Source: Streptococcus sp. WB01_FAA12
GTDB lineage: Bacteria; Bacillota; Bacilli; Lactobacillales; Streptococcaceae
Assembly (NCBI RefSeq): GCF_012843315.1
Contig: NZ_JABAEX010000003.1
Coordinates: 91,865-155,864, forward strand
DNA length: 64,000 bases
Direction of reading: 5' to 3'
Shown: in pieces, positions 25,708 to 35,712 of the stretch
Position numbering within the stretch: the first letter of the stretch is position 1
How the letters are laid out: every line of letters begins with the position of its first letter
Notes under the pieces: model-generated
Database searches by the model: none
The model's input: only the letters and a program-made list of their open reading frames with translations
What the model was told of the DNA's origin: nothing
Program-made: the position numbers and the translations under genes

Positions 25708-25968
25708 ATGAAGCTATTATTTCCAGATGTCACAGTTGAAGACTTTGATTTCTCAGTCGAATGGTTAATTACGGCAATGAATGCTGATAGCAAGCAAGTG
25801 CATTTTGAGGGTCAAGGAAGAAATTCTGATTTAGAAATGGTTCTAGATTTTAAGGAAAATTCTGAGCTATTTGAATCTTTTTCAGTAGGGGAATTGGTTC
25901 ACTTAGATCCAGAAACGTTTCTACAAGCAGAGAAAGAGCCGTATAAACCACAGTATGAAGGATTTTAA
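25708..25968 (+). CDS. Small acidic protein preceding the polyvalent protein
   Basis: 86 aa, acidic, soluble: LLFPDVTVEDFDFSVEWLITAMNADSKQVHFEGQG... Unrecognised, 11 bp upstream of the giant gene and behind ICE-type promoter 2. The acidic charge would allow a DNA-mimic or chaperone role, but nothing in the sequence proves it. Confidence 0.55.
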   Translation: MKLLFPDVTVEDFDFSVEWLITAMNADSKQVHFEGQGRNSDLEMVLDFKENSELFESFSVGELVHLDPETFLQAEKEPYKPQYEGF

Positions 25969-25979
25969 GGAGATTTTAT

Positions 25980-28900
25980 ATGACAGAACAAGAATCAAGA
26001 CGTGGTAAAAGTCGTAGAGAACGTGTTGAATTTGCACGTTCTAGAGATATTTTGGATGTTGCAAATGAGCTTCAGATGGAGCTGGTTCGCTCCGGACGAG
26101 ACTATCGATGGAAAGAACATGATAGCCTAGTTATTTCACCTGATAAAAATTTATGGAAATGGTTCTCTAGAAATACAGGTGGAGATGCGATTTCTTTGGT
26201 TGAGACGATAAAGGAAGTAAGTTTTAACCAATCTGTAGATTTTTTGAATGATGGAAACTTTAAAGAGTTCCAAATGGTTGAAAGACCTCAAGAAGATTTT
26301 AAATACTATCTTGAGAAATACGAGCAGCCATTTTCAGCTGGAAGAGGTTACTTACGAAATCAACGTGGATTATCAGATGAAACAATTGATTATTTTTTGG
26401 AGCAGGGTGTTTTAGCCCAAGCTAACGCCAAACTTGACTATTTTGCGGAAGGCACTGGCGGAGTTACAACAAATGCGATTGAGCCAGTTATTGTCTTCAA
26501 GTCCCTTTCTTCTTCAGGTGAAGTTGTTGGAGCCTCTTTACAAGGAATCCAGGAGAATTGGGAGAAGTGGCCAAAACATGGATATGCTAAAGTGATTATG
26601 AAAAACTCCGATCCTATGACAGGTATTCATGTTGATATTGGCAGTCCAAAACGATTGATTTTCACTGAAAGTCCAATTGATTTAATGTCCTACTATGAAT
26701 TGCACAAAGATAGTCTTCAGGACGTCAGATTAGTTTCTATGGATGGTTTGAAAGAATCGACTATAGGCCGTCATCTATCTCAAATTCAAGCTGAAATTTC
26801 AGGAAAACCACTAAGATGGACACCTGAACAATTAGCGGACGGACTTCAAGTAGCTATTGATCATCACTTTTTTGAAGATGGGAAAAATGCGGATTTGATT
26901 ACTCTAGCTTTAGATAATGATAAAGCAGGTAGAACATTCATTCAAGAATTGGAGGCAAAAGGAGCTGTTATCAATTCAGATCTACCAGAACTAAAACCAG
27001 GACAAGATAAAACGGACTGGAATGATGTTCTAAAGAATCAACAGGAAGAAAAGCCTGACAACAGTCGTCTTGCCCAGGCACGTCGAAAATTGGAACGACT
27101 AAGGGGTGAACAAGACGAGGCTATTTCAAGAGCTTATTCCCACCAAGCGCTAACAAATGGGCAACCCATGAATGATAAGCGAGGAGGTGCTAGCTTTAAA
27201 CGTAAGCAAGAACAAATAGAAGATCAAGTCTTCTCAAAGATGGATGAGATTAGGCAACAGGAAGAGCGAGTAGAGCGCCTGGAGCACCAACAACATTTGA
27301 AAGAAATGGGGTTGAATCGTCAGGGAAGTGGTCTGGAGATGAGTGTTCAAAATATACCTAGAATCCGTGAAGAGTTAGAAAAAGCTAAACGTGGGGAGTC
27401 GTTCTTTACCAAATCTACTCTCAAACGCTATCAAGAAGAGTTGACTAGACTTGAAGCCATATCTGAACAAATGGGTAAAACGAGCATTCAACCAGCAACT
27501 CAAGCCTTAATTGATGAAGGGCTAGTGAACCAGTGGCAAAAACAACCAAATACGTATTTTGTAAAAGGGTTACGAAGAGTTGCCCTGGAGTTGACTGAAG
27601 AAGGAGAGTTTCAATTATCTTCACAAACTAAGTATCATCCGAAAACAGATGAGGAAAGACTGAAGGTGGATGAATTACTTGCCAAACAAGGGCAAGAAAA
27701 TGTAGGATTAACGCCCTCGAATCAGGAAAAAACAATCTCACCACAACCAGAGCCTATTGAAAAAAATCAAGGCGAAGCAGGGTGGTTAGAAAAAAATTGG
27801 GACAATCTCACGTTTTCGATAGAAAATAAAAAAACAGTCGTCATTGATCCGACTAGTATAGATGAGATGGTTGAAGAAAAACAAACTCCAGAAAATCAAG
27901 AATCTATTGTCAATACAGAGGAGAATGCTGGAAGATTGATGAGCTATGAAGAGGTAAAACGGGAAAATGAAGCATTAACAAAGAGTTTAAATAATCGGAT
28001 TCAATCTGGAGAATTATCAATCGAATTTGCACCAGATTTCTATCTGTATGATGTCTTTGCAAAGTTAGGAAATAGCCATCCTACAAAATATCTCAGCGAT
28101 AAAAAAATGGAAGTGTTGTCTCCCATTCATTCACTTTTGACCTCTATTGATGATCAAACGATTGATTTATACAAGAAAAAAGGGACTCCTGAGCAAGATT
28201 CCTTATATCAAGCATTGAAACCTCATCAGAGAACTTTGGGAGTAGATATTTCAACCCGATTTATTGGTGAACTTGCAATAGCAGCCTACAGTACCAACAA
28301 GCAGATAGAAAGCCTCTCAAGTGACAGTTTCGGCGTCTATTTTGGTGAAAGAACCCTTGATAATCTATCACAATCGGTTGAGCGAATGCTGGAGTATCCA
28401 TTGATTGAATCGGGAACAAGAGACTTTGCCCATGGTTTTGTGACAACACCAAACACATTGTTCCACTATTTGGAAGAACAAGAGGGAGAAGTGGTTTTAA
28501 ATCGAGAATTATTGGATAACTTGATGTCACGTCTTGAGACTCATCCTATTAAGATAATGGAGGATTCAGAAGAAGTGGAGCCAGTTAGACCAGTGATTGT
28601 TCTAAAACAAGATGAGCTATACAGCGATTATTGGCGTGTTTATCAAAGCGACGGTGAGCTTGAATTCTATTTATTTGAGGATGGTCAGTTTGGCTATCGC
28701 CAATATGGTTCACTTAGCCAGAAAGAAGATAATATTGTTTTTAAATACCATTCAGAACCAGGTAAAACGGAGTTTCTAGCTACTCAAATGGGTTATGATA
28801 GTTTAAAATACATTGTTGTTAAAGATTGGGAGTCTCTTTTTGATGAAAATAAAGCGTTACTGCGAGAAAACTTCGTTTTTGACGACTTAGAGAACTTCTT

Positions 28901-31859
28901 GAAAAAGTCGAATTATTTTGAACTAGATTACTGGACTTTCAATAGTGGATTGAAAGAAGATGAAGAGTTTTTAAACGAGATTACAAAAAAAGCTCATGAT
29001 CAAAATCAAGAGCTTTCTAATAACACTGGGGGCGAACTATTGAATCGCAATTCCAGTTTTTTAGGAGTGGAAACTCCAGGGACAGCACCGCAGCCCGTTG
29101 AGAAAAATTCTCAACCTGATTTTCCTGCCAATGTTCATCTTCATTTTACCATCGATGAGGATCGAATGTCAAATAAAATATTCAGAAAAAACATGCGGAC
29201 GTTAAATTTATACGCAAACGCAATGAGAGACTCGGCTCAATGGTATCTAAAAGAAATGTCAGGGACAAGTATCCATTATGTTTATAAGAATCCAGAAGAA
29301 AAGCAATTCCAAATTCTAAATGTTAAATTTGACAAGAAAAATTGGATGCACTTAACTGGAGTAACACCTGTATATAATGAGTGGGTAGAACATTTGTCTG
29401 AGTCATTTGTTGAAGATGTTGCAGCTGGAAAAGGGCATTTCAAAGATTTAAAATTTGCGCAGGGAATGTCGGATAAACTAAAAGTTTTGAACTTATTACC
29501 TGAGGTGATAGAGTCAGACTCCTTTGTGTTTAACGATCTTTCATCTGTAAAGAAATTTAATAATCTGGATCTTTCAAAAGCAATTAGACCAGAAGATACT
29601 GATTTGTTATTGTTATTCAAAGAAAAGGAATTTACTCATGTCCCTGCATCTTTAATGAGAGTGAAGGGGGATTTAAGTAAACAACTGGAAGATATAGATA
29701 CTGGCACAATTCTCGGTGTCTATAGAGAAAGAGATGGTCACATTGAGCAACTGTCAATTAATGAGGAATATGTTAAAGATGGTGGCGAGGAAATGTTATC
29801 TGTCTTAAAAAATAAACAGTATGAGGAGGTTTCTGAAGAACCTGAACCACCAGCTCCAGAGAATACACTGAATAAAACCTCACTTGATTCAGCTACCTTT
29901 ACTCAAGTCTTAGATACTGTCTATAATTTAGGTGTGCCTAGTGACATCTCAAAAACTCCAGAAGAATTTCATCAAGCATGGAATCAATATCTTGACTATG
30001 CGAAGAAATACAATGATGAATTTGATCAGATTGTCACAGCAGCTGGAGAAGATCATCTTCTAAATACAAATTCAGATTTTTATAAAGAATGGGAACAAGA
30101 TCATATCTATAAGGAAAACTACCATGTACGTCTCCAATGGTCTGAGGATCGCCCAGATGGGCCGAAATTGCCATTTAAAGAGACCGAGCTGATATCTTAT
30201 CAAGATTTCGCTAGGGAGCTATATAAGGCCAATCAGGACTTTTATCCAATTCATCAAGAAGGAATGAAACAAGTAACTGCAGGCAATACTGAAGACTATA
30301 TCCCTCCTACCAAAATTAAGTTTGATGTCTATGCTCCAGGTGGTGAAGTGATTAAGGAGGGAATTCGTTATGATATTGGAGATGAGACTACACCAATTTC
30401 ACAAATGCTAGGGTTAGGCTATCGTCGACTCAACGGTCAATCTGAACTAGCATCGATGGATGAAGAAATTCTTTCTCAGCTGGAAAATAGAGTGGTGAAT
30501 AAGGAAATTTCCCAGGAAGCAAATGAATCATCTCGATTGATAGAAGAAGGAGAAGGTCAAACTCCTGACACTAGAAAAACGGTAGCTTTTCAATCTTCTA
30601 AGCAAGAAACTAAAACTAATTTGCTTCAGCGTGTAGAGGAGATTCTGAAAGAGGAACCTATTTCGGATTTGGAGACTCCTGAAGTAAATTCAAGTAGTAT
30701 TGATTATGCTAGTTTAACACCTCATGAATTGAGTGAGGTTGCTTTTCAAAAAGTGAGAGAGTACACAGAAACACCAGAACGGTTAGAAGAGTATTTGAAT
30801 TTTATGAGTAAGTTTCCAGAGCTGTCACCTAGAAATGTAGCGTTGATTCAGGAACAGTGGCCAGGAGCGAATGCAGTCGCAACCTATAATCAATGGCAAT
30901 CGATGGGGGAAGTTCTTGGGATTACTTCAGATCAGGTATTTGAAACTAGAAATACCTATACCAATAAAAAAACAGGTCGAACAAGAGAAGTTGTTCATAA
31001 CAATCTTTCGGTTAAGACAGGAGAAAAATCACATATTACCTTGTTTAGACCTATGATGGTTGAAATGATTCCTGTATTGGATGAAAATGGGAACCAGGTA
31101 AAAAATGGAAAAGGTAATCCAAAATATAAAAGACTTTCTGAAGCGACACCTGAAGAAAAAGCTTTAAAGAAGGAAGGGAAATTGAAATCTCGCTTCTTCC
31201 AGGAAAGAGATTCAAATACAGGCTTAGCTAAATTCGCTACGTATAAAGTATTTGAGTTATCCCAAACAACCTTGAAGCCTGAATTTTATCCAAAAGCGAT
31301 GCCAAATCGTCACTATGATTTTAATTTGGATCATGTTCGTACGAAAGAGGTGCTTGAAGGACTTTCCGATTATGCAAATAGTATCGGTGTAACCATCTAT
31401 CAAGATGATGCAAAAGAGTTGAGAAGTGCGAAAGGATCTTTTTATCCAGATGAACAAAAGATACTTTTGAATCCAGATAATACTCCTGGAGAAGTCATTG
31501 CAACCACCATTCACGAGTTGGCGCATGCTAGTCTACATAATCCTAAATTTGCTAACTCGTATAAGGAGGATGTCTCAAAAGATCGTAGAGAACTTGAAGC
31601 TGAGATGACAAGTTATCTCGTTTCTAAGCATTTTGGGTTAGATACCTCTGAGAAAGCCATTCGCTATATGGCAATTTGGACTGATAATTTGACCTCTCTT
31701 GACGATCAACAACTAGCGCAATCTATGAAACGGATTCATGGAACAGTATCTAAGATTGTAAAAAGTGTTGAACAACATACAAAGCCTTACCAGTTAAACA
31801 GACAGGTGGTACAAAATCAAAATTTTATCCAAAGCCCAAAGAAGGGGCTTAAAGTCTAG
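25980..31859 (+). CDS. Giant polyvalent protein: toprim primase-like, PBECR4/LPD-like regions and ArdC-type metallopeptidase
   Basis: 1959 aa. In order: a DUF3991/CHC2-like region at 25-110 (SLVISPDKNLWKWFSRNTGGDAISLVE) without zinc cysteines; a toprim-like domain about 215-360 (RLIFTESPIDLMSYYEL, then LALDNDKAGRTF); a coiled-coil linker; middle regions of unknown type; a PBECR4-like segment near 1110 (NWMHLTGVTPVYNEWVE); LPD25/YodL-like segments about 1370-1490 (HVRLQWSEDRPDG; PISQMLGLGYRRL); an ArdC N-like domain about 1600-1760; and the zinc-peptidase motif HELAH at 1845-1849. Toprim-containing LtrC-type proteins travel with conjugating DNA. ArdC domains counter restriction. No signal peptide; probably cytoplasmic or exported with the relaxase to help establish DNA in the recipient. 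Confidence 0.78.
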   Translation: MTEQESRRGKSRRERVEFARSRDILDVANELQMELVRSGRDYRWKEHDSLVISPDKNLWKWFSRNTGGDAISLVETIKEVSFNQSVDFLNDGNFKEFQMVERPQEDFKYYLEKYEQPFSAGRGYLRNQRGLSDETIDYFLEQGVLAQANAKLDYFAEGTGGVTTNAIEPVIVFKSLSSSGEVVGASLQGIQENWEKWPKHGYAKVIMKNSDPMTGIHVDIGSPKRLIFTESPIDLMSYYELHKDSLQDVRLVSMDGLKESTIGRHLSQIQAEISGKPLRWTPEQLADGLQVAIDHHFFEDGKNADLITLALDNDKAGRTFIQELEAKGAVINSDLPELKPGQDKTDWNDVLKNQQEEKPDNSRLAQARRKLERLRGEQDEAISRAYSHQALTNGQPMNDKRGGASFKRKQEQIEDQVFSKMDEIRQQEERVERLEHQQHLKEMGLNRQGSGLEMSVQNIPRIREELEKAKRGESFFTKSTLKRYQEELTRLEAISEQMGKTSIQPATQALIDEGLVNQWQKQPNTYFVKGLRRVALELTEEGEFQLSSQTKYHPKTDEERLKVDELLAKQGQENVGLTPSNQEKTISPQPEPIEKNQGEAGWLEKNWDNLTFSIENKKTVVIDPTSIDEMVEEKQTPENQESIVNTEENAGRLMSYEEVKRENEALTKSLNNRIQSGELSIEFAPDFYLYDVFAKLGNSHPTKYLSDKKMEVLSPIHSLLTSIDDQTIDLYKKKGTPEQDSLYQALKPHQRTLGVDISTRFIGELAIAAYSTNKQIESLSSDSFGVYFGERTLDNLSQSVERMLEYPLIESGTRDFAHGFVTTPNTLFHYLEEQEGEVVLNRELLDNLMSRLETHPIKIMEDSEEVEPVRPVIVLKQDELYSDYWRVYQSDGELEFYLFEDGQFGYRQYGSLSQKEDNIVFKYHSEPGKTEFLATQMGYDSLKYIVVKDWESLFDENKALLRENFVFDDLENFLKKSNYFELDYWTFNSGLKEDEEFLNEITKKAHDQNQELSNNTGGELLNRNSSFLGVETPGTAPQPVEKNSQPDFPANVHLHFTIDEDRMSNKIFRKNMRTLNLYANAMRDSAQWYLKEMSGTSIHYVYKNPEEKQFQILNVKFDKKNWMHLTGVTPVYNEWVEHLSESFVEDVAAGKGHFKDLKFAQGMSDKLKVLNLLPEVIESDSFVFNDLSSVKKFNNLDLSKAIRPEDTDLLLLFKEKEFTHVPASLMRVKGDLSKQLEDIDTGTILGVYRERDGHIEQLSINEEYVKDGGEEMLSVLKNKQYEEVSEEPEPPAPENTLNKTSLDSATFTQVLDTVYNLGVPSDISKTPEEFHQAWNQYLDYAKKYNDEFDQIVTAAGEDHLLNTNSDFYKEWEQDHIYKENYHVRLQWSEDRPDGPKLPFKETELISYQDFARELYKANQDFYPIHQEGMKQVTAGNTEDYIPPTKIKFDVYAPGGEVIKEGIRYDIGDETTPISQMLGLGYRRLNGQSELASMDEEILSQLENRVVNKEISQEANESSRLIEEGEGQTPDTRKTVAFQSSKQETKTNLLQRVEEILKEEPISDLETPEVNSSSIDYASLTPHELSEVAFQKVREYTETPERLEEYLNFMSKFPELSPRNVALIQEQWPGANAVATYNQWQSMGEVLGITSDQVFETRNTYTNKKTGRTREVVHNNLSVKTGEKSHITLFRPMMVEMIPVLDENGNQVKNGKGNPKYKRLSEATPEEKALKKEGKLKSRFFQERDSNTGLAKFATYKVFELSQTTLKPEFYPKAMPNRHYDFNLDHVRTKEVLEGLSDYANSIGVTIYQDDAKELRSAKGSFYPDEQKILLNPDNTPGEVIATTIHELAHASLHNPKFANSYKEDVSKDRRELEAEMTSYLVSKHFGLDTSEKAIRYMAIWTDNLTSLDDQQLAQSMKRIHGTVSKIVKSVEQHTKPYQLNRQVVQNQNFIQSPKKGLKV

Positions 31860-31863
31860 AAAG

Positions 31864-31890
31864 AGTGCTCTTTAAGAGCCTCTTTTTTTG
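31864..31890 (+). terminator. Terminator after the polyvalent protein gene
   Basis: AGAGTGCTC-TTTAA-GAGCCTCT stem with a T-run. Confidence 0.65.
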
Positions 31891-31896
31891 TATATA

Positions 31897-31910
31897 AAGT
31901 TATATAACTT
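31897..31910. repeat. Palindrome AAGTTATATAACTT, site 1
   Basis: Perfect 14-bp palindrome followed by TTTGTGCT, 43 bp upstream of ICE-type promoter 3. Confidence 0.75.
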
Positions 31911-31953
31911 TTTGTGCTATTTTTTGATATCAACTCACTCTATTCTTTGTCGA

Positions 31954-31992
31954 TGTCCCTTTACAAAAGATTTTTTAATTATAGCTTACAAT
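31954..31992 (+). promoter_or_regulatory. ICE-type promoter 3 (TGTCCC box)
   Basis: TGTCCC, 27 bp, TACAAT; the topoisomerase gene starts 29 nt after the -10. Confidence 0.75.
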
Positions 31993-32021
31993 GACAGAAA
32001 ATGAAGTAGAAGGAGAATGAT

Positions 32022-33767
32022 ATGGTTATAGTTATTCTGGCTGAAAAAGAGAAACAGGCAGAAGCTTATGCTACAGCTTTGGGACAATTTAGTAAAAAGA
32101 AAGGTGTCTATGTCATTAGGCAGTCACTCTATTTTCCAGCTGAAGTACATGTGGTGGCTGCTGAAGGGCACCTATTTGAATACAGTGAACCAGACAACTG
32201 GTCACTTGATAAATTACCCCTAACAAATGTTTCATTTAAGCAACATCTGAAAGAGGACAAGGATTCGAGAGAAAAATTTAAGAGAATCTATGATGAAGTG
32301 GTAGCAGCGGATCAAGTGATTATTGGGACGGATGCTGATAGAGAAGGAGAGCGAATTGCGTATTCTATTTTATCGCATATACCAGGAGGGAAGGAGAAAA
32401 TTTGGAAACGTCTTTGGGGAAGCTCCATGACAAAGAAAGCTCTTCAAAAAGCTTTTCAGGAATTGAAGGAACCTTCAGAGACCTATAATTACTATTTGGA
32501 AGCTGAAGCACGTGCACAAAGTGATTGGTTGGTAGGAATGAACTTATCACCTCTTGCAACACTTGATCTTCAAGCAAGAGGACAACTCCCTCGAACAAAA
32601 GGTAGCAGTCTATCGGTTGGCCGAGTGCAAACACCAGCGGTCAGACTAGTTTGTGAGAATGATTTAGAGATTCGCAACTTTACTCCAGAAAAATATTGGA
32701 AGCTTCAGCTGGAGGATAAGAAAAATGGGGTATTCTTTACTACCAAAGATAAAACTAAAGATAGTGAGGCTATTTTAGCCTCTTCAAGGGAGTTATCAAC
32801 CACCTCTGTTATTTCTTCAGTTGAGGTAGAAAATCAACAGAAATCCGCTCCACAACTATTTACCTTGTCTGCATTACAAAGTTTTGCAGCAAGTGCCTGG
32901 AAATTTGACTCAGATAAAACAGAGAGCATTGTTGAGGGACTGTATTTGGAAGGATTTCTCTCCTATCCACGACCAGATTCAGAATACATCAATCAATTTG
33001 AGTTTGACGATTTAAAAGAAAATCTATCTGCCTATCAAAAAGCTATTAATTGTCATTTTGAGCCAGCGTTTTTGGAGCCTAGAGAAGATTATGTCAATGA
33101 TGAAAAAGTGTCTGGTACGAGCCACTCAGCCTTGATTCCGACTGAAAGAATTCCAAACCTTTCAAATTTAAAAACTGACCAACGATTGATTTATGAAGCA
33201 GTTGTGAAGCAGGCAATCTTGATGTTTGCGGATGATTGTTATTATTCAACCAAAACAATTGAAGTAGAAAATAATGGTCTTGTTTTTAAAACAAAGGGTA
33301 GAACGCTTCATAAATTAGGATGGGCTGAATGGAGTTCTCGAAAGGTACGAGGTTCTGTTGAAGTTCCTGATTATCAAGTAGGAGATAGAATTGAGACACA
33401 AGTCCAGATTGTAGGGGGTGAAACAAAACCACCTAAAAGACTAACTGAAAGCCAATTGATTGGCCAAATATTTCCTAAATATGGCTTAGGAACACAAGCC
33501 ACTAGAGGAGAAATCATTAAAAAAATTCAGAGCAAGGGCTATGTTGTCAAAGATAAAAAAACAGGTCAACTAACTCCTACCAACAAGGCCTATCTACTGA
33601 TCAATTATCTCTATGACAATGAGTTCTCTGATCCAGAGACAACAGGAGGCTGGGAAATGTTTCTATCTCAGATTGGAGAAGGGACAATCAATCCACGAGA
33701 ATTTGTGGATGCGATAAAAGATAAGCTCACTCTTCAAATCAAGGAAGTAAAAGAAAGAGGTGATTAA
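32022..33767 (+). CDS. Type IA DNA topoisomerase (TopB-like)
   Basis: 581 aa. Toprim domain at the start (VIVILAEKEKQAEAYATAL) with IIGTDADREGERIAYSIL near residue 105. SLSVGRVQTPAVRLVCEND follows near residue 205. The catalytic-Tyr motif FLSYPRPDSEYI lies near residue 320. No C-terminal zinc ribbons, so it is the short TopB/plasmid form. Enzymes of this type decatenate or relax single-stranded-containing DNA; plasmid-borne copies are common in Gram-positive conjugative elements. The next gene starts 3 bp after its stop. Confidence 0.92.
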   Translation: MVIVILAEKEKQAEAYATALGQFSKKKGVYVIRQSLYFPAEVHVVAAEGHLFEYSEPDNWSLDKLPLTNVSFKQHLKEDKDSREKFKRIYDEVVAADQVIIGTDADREGERIAYSILSHIPGGKEKIWKRLWGSSMTKKALQKAFQELKEPSETYNYYLEAEARAQSDWLVGMNLSPLATLDLQARGQLPRTKGSSLSVGRVQTPAVRLVCENDLEIRNFTPEKYWKLQLEDKKNGVFFTTKDKTKDSEAILASSRELSTTSVISSVEVENQQKSAPQLFTLSALQSFAASAWKFDSDKTESIVEGLYLEGFLSYPRPDSEYINQFEFDDLKENLSAYQKAINCHFEPAFLEPREDYVNDEKVSGTSHSALIPTERIPNLSNLKTDQRLIYEAVVKQAILMFADDCYYSTKTIEVENNGLVFKTKGRTLHKLGWAEWSSRKVRGSVEVPDYQVGDRIETQVQIVGGETKPPKRLTESQLIGQIFPKYGLGTQATRGEIIKKIQSKGYVVKDKKTGQLTPTNKAYLLINYLYDNEFSDPETTGGWEMFLSQIGEGTINPREFVDAIKDKLTLQIKEVKERGD

Positions 33768-33769
33768 GT

Positions 33770-35620
33770 GTGACTACTGAAGAAAAGAAAAAAACACCCT
33801 ATTTAGATCGTTATACAGATAATTTGACAGAAAAAGTTTCAAAAAAAGCGGAAGATTATCAGGTGTACGGACGTGATAAAGAAGTAGAAGCTGTTCAGAC
33901 CACTCTTCTCAGACGAACTAAGAATAATCCCATTTTGGTAGGAGAAGCTGGAGTTGGAAAAACAGCTATTGTTGAAGGATTTGCTTTAGCCATTTTAAGA
34001 AACCAGGTATCTCCCAAATTAAAAAACTTGACCGTGCGCTCTCTGGAACTATCTAGTTTAATGTCAGATGAGGATGGAGGATTTATTGTTAAGTTTAAAA
34101 AAATTATTGAGGAGATGGTAGAAACCAAAGGAGAGAATCTTCTCTTTATTGATGAATTTCATACTATTGTTGGTGCTGGTGGTTCAGATAAGGGCGCTTT
34201 GGATGCTGGAAATATTATTAAACCAGTTTTGTCACGTGGTGAGATGCAATTGATTGGCGCAACTACTTTAGATGAATTTCATGAATATATTGAAACGGAC
34301 CGAGCGCTTGAGCGAAGGATGCAGCCAATTAGGGTTTCTGAACCAACAACTACTCAAGCGATTGAAATTCTTGAGCAAGCTAAAACTATTTACGAAAATT
34401 TTCACCAGGTGTCTATTAGTTCTGATGCTGTAAAACAAGCTGTACTTCTATCTGTCCGCTATATACCTGATCAATTTTTACCTGATAAAGCCTTTGACTT
34501 AATAGATGAAGCAGCAACAATTTGTTCTACAAATGGATTAGGCGATGTCAGGAAGCAAGAAATTGCAGAGGTGCTGAAAAATAAAACAGGTATTCCTGTC
34601 ACGACGATTTTGAAAGGTAACAAGGAAAGACTAGATGGTTTAAAAGAAAAGCTGTCACGACGTGTTAAAGGCCAAGATGAGGCTGTAGATGCTGTTGTGG
34701 ATTCTATAACTGTTGCACAAGCTGGTTTACAGGATCAAAGAAAGCCTCTATCCTCCTTTATGTTTCTAGGAACTTCTGGGGTTGGAAAAACAGAGCTTGC
34801 CTTGGCACTAGCAGAGGGAATATTTGATGATGAAGAGGCAATCATTCGCTTTGATATGTCTGAGTATAAACAAAAGGGAGATATCACAAAGCTGATTGGC
34901 GATCGCCAAACTAGAACGAAAGGACAATTGACTGAGAAAGTTAAACAAAAACCTTATAGCGTTATTTTGATCGATGAGGTGGAGAAAGCACACTCAGAAG
35001 TTGTAGATTTATTTTTGCAGGTGCTTGATGCAGGGCGCTTGACTGATTCAACTGGAAGGCAAGTAAGTTTTAAGAATACGATTGTCATTATTACTACGAA
35101 TATTGGTTCGCAAAAAATTATTAATCAGTATGAATTGAAAGGAAATTTTAAAAAACTAACAGATAGGGATAAAGTACAGTTTGAAAAGAGCATGACGTTG
35201 GAGTTAGAAACTAAATTTCGACCAGAATTTCTCAATCGAATTGAATATAAATTGATTTTTAACATGTTAGACGAGGAAGTGAATAAGGAAATTATTGTCA
35301 AACAACTATCAGAAATTCAAGAAAGAATGAAGAATCAACAGTTGACTCTCTCTTATGAAGAAAGTTTGGTTACTTATTTATTGGATGTAGGAACCAATAT
35401 AAAGGATGGGGCACGGCCACTGGAAAGAGTGATTAAACATAAAGTTCTCCCTTTAATTTCTAAAGAGTTTTTGAACTTATCTGATCACAATCAAGAGTAT
35501 CATTTTCATCTTTGGGTAGAAGGTGATGCACCAGATGAGAATCACCGTGAAGATAAAAGAAAAATATTATTCGATGTTGAAACTGAAAAGACGTCATTTG
35601 GTGAAGCATTATTTTCTTAA
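33770..35620 (+). CDS. Two-domain Clp-family AAA+ ATPase, lacking N and M domains
   Basis: 616 aa, GTG start with GAGGTG upstream. D1: Walker A GEAGVGKTAIVEG near residue 58, Walker B NLLFIDEFHTIVGAG near 123, then ALERRMQPI arginine-finger segment. D2: Walker A GTSGVGKTELALALAE near 330, Walker B YSVILIDEVEKAHSE near 400, and a ClpB-type D2 small domain. The usual ClpN repeats and the long middle coiled coil are missing, and I see no IGF/LGF ClpP-docking loop, so it is more likely a remodeller than a protease partner. Coupled to topoisomerase; may disassemble the relaxosome or replication complexes (inference). Confidence 0.85.
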   Translation: MTTEEKKKTPYLDRYTDNLTEKVSKKAEDYQVYGRDKEVEAVQTTLLRRTKNNPILVGEAGVGKTAIVEGFALAILRNQVSPKLKNLTVRSLELSSLMSDEDGGFIVKFKKIIEEMVETKGENLLFIDEFHTIVGAGGSDKGALDAGNIIKPVLSRGEMQLIGATTLDEFHEYIETDRALERRMQPIRVSEPTTTQAIEILEQAKTIYENFHQVSISSDAVKQAVLLSVRYIPDQFLPDKAFDLIDEAATICSTNGLGDVRKQEIAEVLKNKTGIPVTTILKGNKERLDGLKEKLSRRVKGQDEAVDAVVDSITVAQAGLQDQRKPLSSFMFLGTSGVGKTELALALAEGIFDDEEAIIRFDMSEYKQKGDITKLIGDRQTRTKGQLTEKVKQKPYSVILIDEVEKAHSEVVDLFLQVLDAGRLTDSTGRQVSFKNTIVIITTNIGSQKIINQYELKGNFKKLTDRDKVQFEKSMTLELETKFRPEFLNRIEYKLIFNMLDEEVNKEIIVKQLSEIQERMKNQQLTLSYEESLVTYLLDVGTNIKDGARPLERVIKHKVLPLISKEFLNLSDHNQEYHFHLWVEGDAPDENHREDKRKILFDVETEKTSFGEALFS

Positions 35621-35642
35621 AATTCACCTTAAAAAAAATGAT

Positions 35643-35681
35643 TGTCCCTTTAAAAAATTTTTTTCAATTATCTATTATACT
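35643..35681 (+). promoter_or_regulatory. ICE-type promoter 4 (TGTCCC box)
   Basis: TGTCCC, 27 bp, TATACT; the pilin gene starts 31 nt after the -10. Heads the pilus/adhesin operon. Confidence 0.8.
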
Positions 35682-35712
35682 AACGTTGTCAAAAAAACAA
35701 AGGAGGATTTCT

